Shown here: positions 1 to 8,171 of the stretch, in pieces
Numbering within the stretch: the first letter of the stretch is position 1
Layout of the letters: each line of letters starts with the position of its first letter
Assembly (NCBI RefSeq): GCF_013374095.1
Contig: NZ_AP022672.1
Coordinates: 1,983,501 to 2,047,500, forward strand
DNA from: Sphingomonas sp. HMP6
Lineage (GTDB): Bacteria; Pseudomonadota; Alphaproteobacteria; Sphingomonadales; Sphingomonadaceae
Length of the DNA stretch: 64,000 nt
Direction of reading: 5' to 3'
Made by a program: the position numbers and the translations under genes
Notes under the pieces: model-generated
The model's database searches: none
What the model was told of the DNA's origin: nothing
Seen by the model: the letters and a program-made list of their open reading frames with translations, nothing else

Positions 1-572
1 GCATAGACGAAGCGCTCTGCGGCGGTGAGCAGACCCTGCACCAGGAACGAGAACAGCGCGACCACCACCGAGACGACGATAACGAGCATCGAGCTCAGCC
101 GATAATGCCAGAACGGCTTGCTCGATTTGACCCCGTAAGCGCGGCGGAAAATGTCGCGGATCGTCTCGACGAAACTGCCGACCGACCATAAGGCAACGAT
201 CCCGCCGATCCACAGCAAAGACCCGGTGCGCGCCGCCAGCACGTCGTGAATCGGCTTTTCGAGCAGCTCACCGACATTGGGCGGCAGGACGTGGAGGAAG
301 GAAGCGACCGCGCGTTGGGTCTCGGTACTTTGGCCAAGCAAAGACGCGATCGCTGCGGCCAGGATGAAGAACGGAAACACCGTCAGCAGCGCAAGATAGG
401 CGAGGTTGCCGGCGTGGATGAACCCGTCCGAAAACACGCCGATCACGACGCGGCGGAATACCTGCCACGCCCGCATCGGCAGCCGCGCGGCGGGCGGCAC
501 GTCGTCGGGCTGTACCCCCGCTTCGCCGTGCGCAGCACGCTCTTCGGGCGAGACGGGGGAAATATCACTCAT
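1..572 (-). CDS. YihY/BrkB family inner-membrane protein (C-terminus beyond window)
   Basis: Reading the minus strand from the ATG at 572-570 gives 190 residues before the window edge. After a polar N-terminus of about 30 residues comes a segment containing GNLAYLALLTVFPFFIL, which matches the first membrane helix of the YihY/BrkB (formerly RNase BN) family. Further hydrophobic helices follow near residues 118-132 and 158-178. Family members have about six helices and a poorly defined envelope or transport role; RNase activity is no longer assigned to them. The C-terminal helices are missing only because the window begins here. It lies 22 bases downstream of the J-domain gene on the same strand, so the two could be co-transcribed. 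I am confident of the family and not of the function. Confidence 0.85.
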   Translation of the reverse strand, partial: MSDISPVSPEERAAHGEAGVQPDDVPPAARLPMRAWQVFRRVVIGVFSDGFIHAGNLAYLALLTVFPFFILAAAIASLLGQSTETQRAVASFLHVLPPNVGELLEKPIHDVLAARTGSLLWIGGIVALWSVGSFVETIRDIFRRAYGVKSSKPFWHYRLSSMLVIVVSVVVALFSFLVQGLLTAAERFVY

Positions 573-594
573 CGACGCAGGCTCCTTGCGGGCG

Positions 595-1515
595 TCAGAC
601 GCCCAGCCCGCCGCGCGGGTTCCGCAAGTCCTTGTCTTTCCACGCCGTGACGAATTCGATCAGCGCGTCGTCATCGACCGGCAAATCGACCATCAGCGTG
701 ACGAGCTGATCGCCGCGCGTTCCGTCCTTGCGATGAAAGCCGCGCCCGCGCAGCCGCAGCGTCTTGCCCGAGCTTGACCCCTTGGGCACCGTTAGCATCA
801 CCGCGCCCTCGGGCGTCGGGACGCGCACGCTCGCGCCCAACACCGCCTCGGACAGGCTGATCGGCAGGTCGAGCCGGACATCGTCGCCTGCGCGCTCGAA
901 GAATTTGTGCGGCAGGACGGTGAGCGTGACGATCCCGTCACCGTTGCCGCCCGGCCCCGGCTGGCCCTTGCCCGTTAGCCGCATCTGCGCGCCGCTTTCG
1001 AGCCCGGCGGGCAGTTTGAGGTCGATCGTCTTGCCGTCACCCAGCGTGATCCGCTGCGGCTTGGAGGTCACCGCATCGATGAACGCCACGTCGAGCTTGT
1101 AGAGGATGTTGCCGCCCTTTTCGCGGGCACGCCCGAAGCCACCCGCGAAACCGCCGCGCCCGGTGCTCGAAAACATATTCTCGAAAATGTCGCTGAGGTC
1201 TGGCCCGTCGGCCTGAAAACCGCCGCCACCGGGGCCGGGGCGGAAGCCGCCGGGATTGCCGCCACCGCCGCCGAACCCGAAGGGCGAGGTCGGATTGCCG
1301 TCGCCGTCGATCTCACCCCGATCGAAGCGCGCGCGTTTGTCCTTGTCGTTCAGCAGATCATAGGCGTTGGTGACCGAACTGAAGCGGTCGCTCGCCTTGG
1401 GATTGTCCTTGTTTTTGTCAGGATGCAGCTCTTTCGCAAGCTTGCGATACGCCTTCTTGATCTCCGCTTCGGTTGCGGTGCGGGCGACGCCCAATGTCGT
1501 ATACGGATCGGCCAC
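595..1515 (-). CDS. DnaJ C-terminal domain / J-domain co-chaperone (CbpA-like)
   Basis: A 306-residue Hsp40. Residues 1-70 form a J domain with the HPD motif at 31-33, which stimulates the Hsp70 (DnaK) ATPase. A Gly/Phe-rich linker follows at about 75-115, with GFGGGGGNPGG visible. Residues 130-290 look like the two beta-barrel substrate-binding domains, including LPAGLESGAQMRLTGKG. The Cys-rich zinc finger of canonical DnaJ is absent, so this is a type II (CbpA-like) J protein, probably a stress or curved-DNA-binding paralogue rather than the main DnaJ. It sits 84 bases after the BLUF gene and before the YihY gene, all on the minus strand. Confidence 0.92.
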   Translation of the reverse strand: MADPYTTLGVARTATEAEIKKAYRKLAKELHPDKNKDNPKASDRFSSVTNAYDLLNDKDKRARFDRGEIDGDGNPTSPFGFGGGGGNPGGFRPGPGGGGFQADGPDLSDIFENMFSSTGRGGFAGGFGRAREKGGNILYKLDVAFIDAVTSKPQRITLGDGKTIDLKLPAGLESGAQMRLTGKGQPGPGGNGDGIVTLTVLPHKFFERAGDDVRLDLPISLSEAVLGASVRVPTPEGAVMLTVPKGSSSGKTLRLRGRGFHRKDGTRGDQLVTLMVDLPVDDDALIEFVTAWKDKDLRNPRGGLGV

Positions 1516-1599
1516 GTTTTACCCCAATGTCCTGTGCCGCCTATTTGGGGGATCGGCACCGAGAGTGCAACGCGGGGGTGCGAGCAACAGCTGTGCTCC

Positions 1600-2076
1600 C
1601 TACTTTCGCCCAAGGGTATCCAGCGGGCTCGAATCGAGATGCCCGAGAATCCGCTTCAGTGCCGCGATGTTCTTTTCGTCTTCGGCGCTGTCGAGCGCAT
1701 CCTGCAACACCGTGCGGATTTGGTCGGGCCCGACCCGCTCCATCTCCCAATTCGGATACAGACGGTCGCGCTTCTCCACACTCCGGTCCAGCGCGACGAT
1801 GTCGTGATGGCGCGGATCGCCATGAAGGCTCGCGATCAAATTCTGCACCTGCGAAGGCGGCCCTTCAATCCATTGGAAGAAAATGCCACTGCCAAAAACC
1901 AGCACGCCGGTGATGCCGCGGTCGGCATTGCTCCGCTGAGCCCATTCGATGAGGCGGTCGACTTCCATGTCGTCGACGCTTTCGGCGGCACGACTGCAAT
2001 ATACAAAGGTTTCGAGAAGGGGCGCGGCGTGATCCAGGTCTGTGTCGCCTGGAAAACCGAATTCATCAAACATCAT
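1600..2076 (-). CDS. BLUF-domain blue-light sensor (flavin photoreceptor)
   Basis: A 158-residue single-domain protein starting at the tandem ATGATG at 2076-2071. The BLUF core begins near residue 22 (ETFVYCSRAAES). It carries the residues that hydrogen-bond FAD and run the photocycle: Tyr26, Asn50 and Gln68 (in FFQWIEGP). Their spacing of 24 and 18 residues equals that of AppA Tyr21/Asn45/Gln63. The RHHDIVAL stretch fits the end of the domain. No output domain is fused, so it probably acts through a partner protein. The same frame also has an ATG at 2166, but that would add a G4-adjacent leader with no ribosome site, so the 2076 start is preferred. It lies 125 bases after the transglutaminase gene. 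Confidence 0.88.
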   Translation of the reverse strand: MMFDEFGFPGDTDLDHAAPLLETFVYCSRAAESVDDMEVDRLIEWAQRSNADRGITGVLVFGSGIFFQWIEGPPSQVQNLIASLHGDPRHHDIVALDRSVEKRDRLYPNWEMERVGPDQIRTVLQDALDSAEDEKNIAALKRILGHLDSSPLDTLGRK

Positions 2077-2177
2077 CTGGCTCGTTTTATCTGTGGCGGG
2101 CGGGCCGTGCCATCCGGTGGGTCGGCACCGGGTTAGCGCATCTTTCTGATTTGGATAAGGAAGCATTGCAGGCCCCG

Positions 2178-2208
2178 CTACCCCTACCCCTACCCCTACC
2201 CCTACCCC
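2178..2208. repeat. Tandem CCCCTA hexamer repeat (G-quadruplex-capable on the minus strand)
   Basis: Five runs of four C at 2181-2184, 2187-2190, 2193-2196, 2199-2202 and 2205-2208 are separated by TA. The minus (coding) strand therefore reads GGGGTA repeated, a textbook intramolecular G-quadruplex pattern. The transglutaminase stop codon (2204-2202) lies inside it. Because the unit is 6 bases, TAG recurs in frame after every GGG, giving a series of consecutive stop codons. Confidence 0.9.
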
Positions 2209-3086
2209 ACCATCTCCGGCGCGACATCGACGCTGACATCCATCTTCTGCGCGCTCGAACCCAACACGACGCCGTCGATCGGCGCGATTTCGCCATAGTC
2301 GCGGCCGATTGCCATCACGATGTGGTCGCCCGCCATCCAGATGCCGTTGGTCGGATCGACCCCGACCCAGCCGAGTTCGGCGCCGCACCATAGCAGCACC
2401 CAGGCGTGCGTCGCATCTGCGCCGACCAGCCGCGCTTGCCCCGGTGGCGGGATCGTGCGGATATAGCCCGAGGCGTAGGCCGCGGGCAGGCCCGCCGCGC
2501 GCAGGCCCGTGATCATGATCTGCGCGAAATCCTGGCACACGCCGCCGCGCTTCATGAACGCCTCGTGCGGAGGGGTGTCGACCAGGGTCGCGGTGGGATC
2601 GAACGCGAAATCGTTCTGGATGCGCTGCGCCAGCGCGATCGCGGCGTCGAGCGCGGGGCGGTCGGGCTGCAGATCCTGCGCGCACCACTGCGCGATATCG
2701 CGGTCGAGCGGGATCAGCGGCGAGGGGAAGAGGTAACTGGCCGGGCCAGCCGGCGACGGATCGCGACTGGCGCGCGCGGCGGCGGCGATCTCAGCCAGCG
2801 CGGGCGATCCGTTCGCGGGCATCGGCACGGGGCGGTCGACCGCGATGCGCGACACGCTTTCGATCGTCAGATGCCGCACCGGCTCGTCCACCACCATCCG
2901 CATGACATTGGCGAGCCCCGCCTCCGCCCGCGCTGGGGATACGCGGCCCGAGGGCGAGATGGTAAGCTGGTAATCGAGCAGATCCTGTCCCGACCAGTGG
3001 ATCGGCTTGAGGCGCAGGTTGCAGCGCGCAAACTTGACGTTCGCCCCGTAATCGAAGCGGGTGATATGGCGGATTTCGTAGATCAA
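2202..3086 (-). CDS. Transglutaminase-like cysteine peptidase family protein
   Basis: A 294-residue protein of the bacterial transglutaminase-like family. The N-terminal beta domain (MIYEIRHITRFDYG) is typical, and the catalytic Cys lies in RGGVCQDFAQIM. The His of the triad is in THAWVLLW and the Asp in GVDPTNGIW, so the Cys-His-Asp triad is intact. Its start overlaps the stop of the upstream ATP-grasp/alpha-E gene by the four bases ATGA (3086-3083), which implies translational coupling. In the literature this family is repeatedly linked to circularly permuted ATP-grasp and alpha-E proteins in predicted peptide-ligation systems. The substrate is unknown. There is no signal peptide, so it is probably cytoplasmic. 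Confidence 0.88.
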   Translation of the reverse strand: MIYEIRHITRFDYGANVKFARCNLRLKPIHWSGQDLLDYQLTISPSGRVSPARAEAGLANVMRMVVDEPVRHLTIESVSRIAVDRPVPMPANGSPALAEIAAAARASRDPSPAGPASYLFPSPLIPLDRDIAQWCAQDLQPDRPALDAAIALAQRIQNDFAFDPTATLVDTPPHEAFMKRGGVCQDFAQIMITGLRAAGLPAAYASGYIRTIPPPGQARLVGADATHAWVLLWCGAELGWVGVDPTNGIWMAGDHIVMAIGRDYGEIAPIDGVVLGSSAQKMDVSVDVAPEMVG

Positions 3087-5554
3087 GCGAGTGTCATCCC
3101 TGCCGCCCGCAGCGGTTCGGCACCCTGCAGGAAATAGCGCCGGGCAATCGCCTCCGACAATTGGAACAACCGCCGCTCGACATCCCCCAAAACCTCGGCG
3201 TCAAGCGCTGCCGCCGTCGCGGTCGAGACAATCGCGGTCAGCACACTGCCCTGCGCTTGTTGCGGCTCCTCCATCCCGTCATCCTCAAGCACCGGCAACG
3301 CCGCCAAATGCTCGCAGATCCGGCAGATCTGGAACGCCAGCGAGCGCGGATTGCCGGGGTCGAGTGCGACCAGATCGACCACGGGCACCCGCGCGATGCC
3401 GGTCAGATAGCGCTGGCGATAGCTGATCTGGCTGTCCGCGAGATCGAGCAGGGTGGAGAGATCGTCGAGGCTCGCTTGCGCCATGCCGAACGCCCGCACC
3501 GCCCGCGTCACCGTCTGCGCGCGCTCCAGCCGGCGCCCGAGATCGTGGAAGCGCCACGCGGCGGTCCGCCCCATATGCTCGGCCGAGAGGCCCGACAGTG
3601 CGGCGTAGCGGCGCTGCAGCGATCCGGCGCGTTCGAGCATCACACCTTTGCTAGGGTAAGGCGCATCAAGCAGCCGCACGACATCCGCCGCGAGCCGATC
3701 ACGCGAGCCCTGCCCGATCCCACGCGCGAGGCGGTTGATCGCGCGAACGCTGTGCCAGTCTCCATCCTCCATCGCGGTACGCGCGAACGCCGACAGATCG
3801 GCACGGCGCAGCGACGGCGGATGCGGCGCGCCGCCGGCGTTGACCACGAGCCCGACCAGCCGCCCGACTGTTTCCGAGGCGAGTGCCGCACCCGCATCGG
3901 CGTCGATCGAATTGCCGAGCATCACGCGGATGACGCCAAGCAGCGCCTCGCCGCGTTCGAGATAGCGTCCGAGCCAGAAGAAATTGTCGGCGACGCGGCT
4001 GGGCAGCGTGCCGGGGTTGCGGCGGACGTGGACGGTATCGGCGGGGGGGAGCAGCGACATCGGCGCGACTTCCTCGCCCCCATGCACCACGACATCGGCC
4101 GACCAGCACCCCTCGCCCATCACCGACGCGCGCGGATCGGGATGCTCCGCAATCCGCGCGAAACCGCCGGGCAATACGGTCCACGCGCCATCGCTGCCGC
4201 GCGCGGCGAACACGCGCAAGGTGAAGGGCCGCGCGGCAAGGCCGGTGTCGGTGACGACCGGCATGGTCGAGAGCCGGACGATTTCCTGCCCGACATAATC
4301 CTGCGGGCGGCGCTGCATGTCGTCGATCAGGGCAGCGCGTGCAGGGCCGGTGATGTCGACGCCGGGGAGCGCGATCCCGTCTGGCAAGCCGAGCGGGGCG
4401 ACGCCGAACGCGGGGCCGATCAACAAATGGTCGAAATTCTCGATCACGCTCGCGCACGCTTGGTCCTGACCGCACCACCACGTTGCGATATTGGGCAGGA
4501 TCAACTCCTGCCCGGTCTCGGATGCGCAAAGTCGCGGGAGGAATGCGCCGAACGCTGCCGATTCGAGCACGCCCGCGCCCGGCACGTTTGCAATCACGAC
4601 ATTCCCCGCGGCGGCGGCATCAATCAGACCGGCCACGCCGATGTGCGAATGCGAATCGAACGCCAGCGGATCGAGCAAGCGCGGGTCGACGCGGTGCCAC
4701 AGCGCATCGATCCGCTTCAGCCCGCCGATCGTGCGGATATAGAGCTTGTCCTCCAGCGCGGCGAGATCGGCGCCCTCCACCAGCAGGAAGCCGAGATAGC
4801 GCGCCAAATGCGCCTGCTCGGCATAGCTTGCGGAGTAACGCCCCGGCGTCAGCAGCCCGATCCGCGGCTCGACCCGGCGGCAGGCGGCAGCGAGGCCATC
4901 GCGAAACGCCGCGAAAAAGGATGCGTGGCGCTGCACGTTTAGCCGCGCTTGCAACCCGCCCAGCGTGCGCGCGATGGCCAGCCGGTTTTCGAGCGCATAG
5001 CCCGCCCCGGCAGGGCTACGCAGATGGTCGGCCAGCACGCGCCATTCGCCATCGGGCCCGCGCCCGAGATCGACCGCGATGAATTGCAGGTGATGCCCGC
5101 CCGGCGGCACCAGCCCCGCCATCGGCCGCAGGAAGAAAGGCGATCCGCCGACCAACGCCGCCGGGATCAGGCCGCGCGCAACCAACGTCGCATCGCCATA
5201 CAGATCGGCGATGACATGTTCGAGCAGGTCGGCGCGTTGCACGATTCCCGCCGCGATCGTGCGCCATTCCTCCGCCGCGATCATCAGCGGGATCGGCGAC
5301 AGCGGCCAGGGGCGTTCCTCGCTTTCGCCGATGATGCGGAATCCGGTCCCAATGTCCTCGGCATGGCGCTGGACGCGGTCGCGCGCCTGTCCGAGATCGT
5401 CGCCCGCGACTGCTGCCAGTTCCTCGAACATCGTGCTCCAGGACGGATCGTCGCTCAGTACGTCGCCACTCGCGGTCCGTGCACGATAGTCAGAGATCCA
5501 GCGCGCGGCATGCGTGGCGTGGTCGAGCAATGAGGGGGCGACAGCTGTTGCCAT
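3083..5554 (-). CDS. Circularly permuted ATP-grasp / alpha-E domain fusion protein
   Basis: An 823-residue fusion. Residues 1 to about 480 resemble the circularly permuted type 2 ATP-grasp family (formerly DUF404/DUF407), with PFFLRPMAGLVPPGGHHLQF, ENRLAIARTLGG and IANVPGAGVLESAAF visible. From about residue 500 the alpha-helical alpha-E domain (formerly DUF403) begins with SRVADNFFWLGRYLERGEAL and runs to the end. In many bacteria these are two separate adjacent genes. ATP-grasp ligases form amide bonds through acyl-phosphate intermediates, so the predicted product is a peptide or amide conjugate acted on with the coupled transglutaminase. The real substrate is not known. The gene starts 73 bases after ligD ends. 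Confidence 0.87.
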   Translation of the reverse strand: MATAVAPSLLDHATHAARWISDYRARTASGDVLSDDPSWSTMFEELAAVAGDDLGQARDRVQRHAEDIGTGFRIIGESEERPWPLSPIPLMIAAEEWRTIAAGIVQRADLLEHVIADLYGDATLVARGLIPAALVGGSPFFLRPMAGLVPPGGHHLQFIAVDLGRGPDGEWRVLADHLRSPAGAGYALENRLAIARTLGGLQARLNVQRHASFFAAFRDGLAAACRRVEPRIGLLTPGRYSASYAEQAHLARYLGFLLVEGADLAALEDKLYIRTIGGLKRIDALWHRVDPRLLDPLAFDSHSHIGVAGLIDAAAAGNVVIANVPGAGVLESAAFGAFLPRLCASETGQELILPNIATWWCGQDQACASVIENFDHLLIGPAFGVAPLGLPDGIALPGVDITGPARAALIDDMQRRPQDYVGQEIVRLSTMPVVTDTGLAARPFTLRVFAARGSDGAWTVLPGGFARIAEHPDPRASVMGEGCWSADVVVHGGEEVAPMSLLPPADTVHVRRNPGTLPSRVADNFFWLGRYLERGEALLGVIRVMLGNSIDADAGAALASETVGRLVGLVVNAGGAPHPPSLRRADLSAFARTAMEDGDWHSVRAINRLARGIGQGSRDRLAADVVRLLDAPYPSKGVMLERAGSLQRRYAALSGLSAEHMGRTAAWRFHDLGRRLERAQTVTRAVRAFGMAQASLDDLSTLLDLADSQISYRQRYLTGIARVPVVDLVALDPGNPRSLAFQICRICEHLAALPVLEDDGMEEPQQAQGSVLTAIVSTATAAALDAEVLGDVERRLFQLSEAIARRYFLQGAEPLRAAGMTLA

Positions 5555-5627
5555 TCGAATGTTTCAGTCCCCGCCAGCGTCGGCGCGACATGGCCACAAT
5601 CGCTTCGCACGTGCAACAGGGGAAATG

Positions 5628-8171
5628 TCAGAGATCGGGCAGGACCTGATCGGCGATGCCCCACCCGGCAAGATCGCGCGAGGCCGCGCGCGCGACCAGT
5701 TCGGCGGCATCGCGTACGCTCCAGCGCCCCGCAGTCTCGATATCGCGCAACTCGGTCCACGAGACAGGTGCGGCGACCGGGGCACCGGGGCGGGCGCGGG
5801 CCACGTAGGGCAGCACCGCCGTGCTCCCACGCTGATTACGCAGCCAGTCGATGAAGATCCGCCCTTTGCGCTTGGCCTTGGACATGGTCGCGACGAAGCG
5901 ATCGGGTTCGGCCTCGCCCAGCGCGCGGGCAAAGCGGTCGGCAAAATCCTTGACCGCGGGCCATTCCGCCTTGGGCGTCAGCGGCACGACGACATGCACG
6001 CCTTTGCCCCCCGACAGCATCGCGAAGCTGACGAGACCGAGCTCGGCGAGATGCTCCTTCAAATCGACCGCGGCCTTTTTGACGATATCGAAGCCGAGGT
6101 CCTCATCGGGGTCGAGATCGTACACCATCCGGTCGGGTTGTTCGAGCGTTGCGACCGACGATCCCCAGCCGTGGAACTCGATCGTGCCCATCTGCACGCA
6201 GGCGATGAGTCCGTCGGCATCGTCGACATAGAGATAGTCTTCGGTCGACCCGTCTTTCTCGCGGATCGCGACCTTGTGAACATGTTCGCCCCCTGTGCTC
6301 CCGCCAAAGCTGCCCGCGTCATGTTTCTGGAAGAAGCAGGCCTTGGCGCGGCCTTGCGGGCAGCGAACCAGGCTGATCGGGCGGTTGCCCGCCCACGGCA
6401 GCATGATGCCCGACACCGCCGCATAATAATCGGCGAGTTCGCCCTTGGTGATGTTCGATTCTGGGAAGATCACGCGGTCGCGGCTGCTGACTTTGATGTG
6501 GATTTCGGGTGTTTCGAGCGCGACCGCCACTGGCGTTTCGGCGATGACCTCGCTCGCTTTCTTGTCTTCGCGCAGGCCCAGGAAGCTCGAATGCCGTAGC
6601 ACGCCGTCGGGCGTGGTTTCGGCATAGGCGACTTCGGCGACCAGCTTGGGGGTGACCCAATGCGCACCCCTCACCGCCGCACGGGGGGCGGTTACGGTGG
6701 GGGTCGTGCGCTCGATCTTGGCGAGCCGCTCCTGAAGGTCCAGCATCGTAGCGGTGTCGAAGCCGGTGCCGACCTTGCCCGCATAGACCAGCCCGTCGGG
6801 GCCGTTCAGCCCAAGCAGCAGCGAAGCGAACCCGCGCGATTTGGTGCTCGCGGTCCAGCCAACGATGACGAATTCCTGGCGCTGCGTGCATTTGATCTTG
6901 AGCCACGCTTGCGTGCGCTTGCCGCGGTACGGGGCGTCGGCCCGTTTCGACACGACGCCTTCATAACCTTCGCGGCACATCGTCTCGAACAATTGATCGC
7001 CCTGACCGATAATATGGTCGGAATATTGGACGCGCGCGTCCTTGCCGTCGATCAGCGGCGCGAGCCGTTCTTTCCGCGCGAGGTTGGCGAGGCCGGTCAA
7101 ATCCTCGCCATCCTGTTCGAGCAAGTCGAACGCGAAGAAGGTCATGTCCTCGCCATTCGCAATCGCACTCTTGAGTGTAGAGAAATCGGGTTTGCCGTCC
7201 TTGAACGCGACGATCTCGCCGTCGATCAGCGCGGTCTTGACGGGAAGTTTCGCGACGGCGTCGGCGATGGCCTGGAATTTGTCGGTCCAGTCGAGGCCGG
7301 AGCGGGTAAAGACGGTGGCCTTGCCCTTGGCGACCGCGATTTGCGCGCGGTAGCCGTCGTATTTCACTTCGTGGAGCCATTGGCTGCCGGTGGGGACGGA
7401 GTCCACGAGCGTACAGAGTTGCGGGTCTTGGAATTTTGGCTCCTCCCCGGCACGGGGAGGGGGACCGCTCGCCTTCTTCAGGCGAGTGGTGGAGGGGGCT
7501 CGCCGCGAGCGCCGCGCTGCCGGCCAACCCCCTCCACCATCTGCTGAAGGAGCAGATGGTCCCCCTCCCCGTGCCGGGGAGGATTTGGGTTTCTTACCCT
7601 CGGCGATTTCCACCATCGTGCGCCCGGTCGAGACGCTGGTCAGCCCGGTCTCGACCAACGTATCGGTCCCGCCGCTCTCCGCATCCTCAACCTTGCGCAG
7701 CAGCCAATTCTCGCCCTTTTCCTTGGCCGAGCGCGGTTTCAGGCGGATCAGGATCCACTCGCCCTTCATGCGCTCGCCATCGAGCACGAAGTGGAGATGG
7801 CCTTTGTCGATATCCTTCGCAGACTTGCCCGCGATCGGCGACCAGGTGCCGCTGTCCCACAGCATCACCGTGCCGCCGCCGTATTCGCCCGCCGGGATCG
7901 TGCCCTCGAAATCGGCATAGGACATCGGATGGTCCTCGGTGCGGACGGCGAGGCGCTTCTGGTCGGGATCGATGCTCGGCCCGCGCGTGACCGCCCAGCT
8001 TTTCAGGACGCCGTCCACTTCGAGACGGAAATCCCAGTGGAGGCGCGAGGCGTCGTGCTTCTGCACGATGAAGCGATTGCCGTGGCCGGGTTCGAGTGTT
8101 CCCGCCGGTTCCGCCGTCTTCGCGAAGTCCCGCTTTGCGTTGTATTTGGCGAGGGGATCGATCTCAGGCAC
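5628..8171 (-). CDS. ligD: Multifunctional ATP-dependent DNA ligase D (NHEJ)
   Basis: An 847-residue LigD with domains in the order phosphoesterase, ligase, polymerase. The 3'-phosphoesterase domain (about 1-190) shows HDASRLHWDFRLE and IPAGEYGGGTV. The ligase domain (about 250-540) has the adenylation motif KYDGYR, with the Lys near residue 269. The primase-polymerase domain (about 560-847) has DLDPDEDLGFD and LSGGKGVHVVVPL. It repairs double-strand breaks with Ku, whose gene ends 8 bases inside this one. Residues about 197-244, between phosphoesterase and ligase, are encoded by an inserted palindromic element (7441-7583) and are rich in Gly, Pro, Arg and Ser. The insertion is in frame, so the protein should remain functional. 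Confidence 0.95.
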   Translation of the reverse strand: MPEIDPLAKYNAKRDFAKTAEPAGTLEPGHGNRFIVQKHDASRLHWDFRLEVDGVLKSWAVTRGPSIDPDQKRLAVRTEDHPMSYADFEGTIPAGEYGGGTVMLWDSGTWSPIAGKSAKDIDKGHLHFVLDGERMKGEWILIRLKPRSAKEKGENWLLRKVEDAESGGTDTLVETGLTSVSTGRTMVEIAEGKKPKSSPARGGGPSAPSADGGGGWPAARRSRRAPSTTRLKKASGPPPRAGEEPKFQDPQLCTLVDSVPTGSQWLHEVKYDGYRAQIAVAKGKATVFTRSGLDWTDKFQAIADAVAKLPVKTALIDGEIVAFKDGKPDFSTLKSAIANGEDMTFFAFDLLEQDGEDLTGLANLARKERLAPLIDGKDARVQYSDHIIGQGDQLFETMCREGYEGVVSKRADAPYRGKRTQAWLKIKCTQRQEFVIVGWTASTKSRGFASLLLGLNGPDGLVYAGKVGTGFDTATMLDLQERLAKIERTTPTVTAPRAAVRGAHWVTPKLVAEVAYAETTPDGVLRHSSFLGLREDKKASEVIAETPVAVALETPEIHIKVSSRDRVIFPESNITKGELADYYAAVSGIMLPWAGNRPISLVRCPQGRAKACFFQKHDAGSFGGSTGGEHVHKVAIREKDGSTEDYLYVDDADGLIACVQMGTIEFHGWGSSVATLEQPDRMVYDLDPDEDLGFDIVKKAAVDLKEHLAELGLVSFAMLSGGKGVHVVVPLTPKAEWPAVKDFADRFARALGEAEPDRFVATMSKAKRKGRIFIDWLRNQRGSTAVLPYVARARPGAPVAAPVSWTELRDIETAGRWSVRDAAELVARAASRDLAGWGIADQVLPDL
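7441..7583. repeat. Palindromic element inserted in frame within ligD
   Basis: The outer arms 7441-7466 and 7558-7583 are exact 26-base inverted complements, beginning TCCTCCCCGGCACGGGGAGG. Nested inside are a second pair (TGGTGGAGGGGGCT near 7487-7500 against its near-complement at 7525-7538) and smaller stems (CTCGCC...GGCGAG; ATCTGCT...AGCAGAT). The whole 143-base unit looks like a REP/MITE-like element that entered a coding region, with the reading frame preserved over about 48 codons. Confidence 0.85.

Noticed and set aside
3161..4942. 593-codon frame antisense to the ATP-grasp/alpha-E gene
   Set aside because: Composition of a GC shadow and no recognizable domain.
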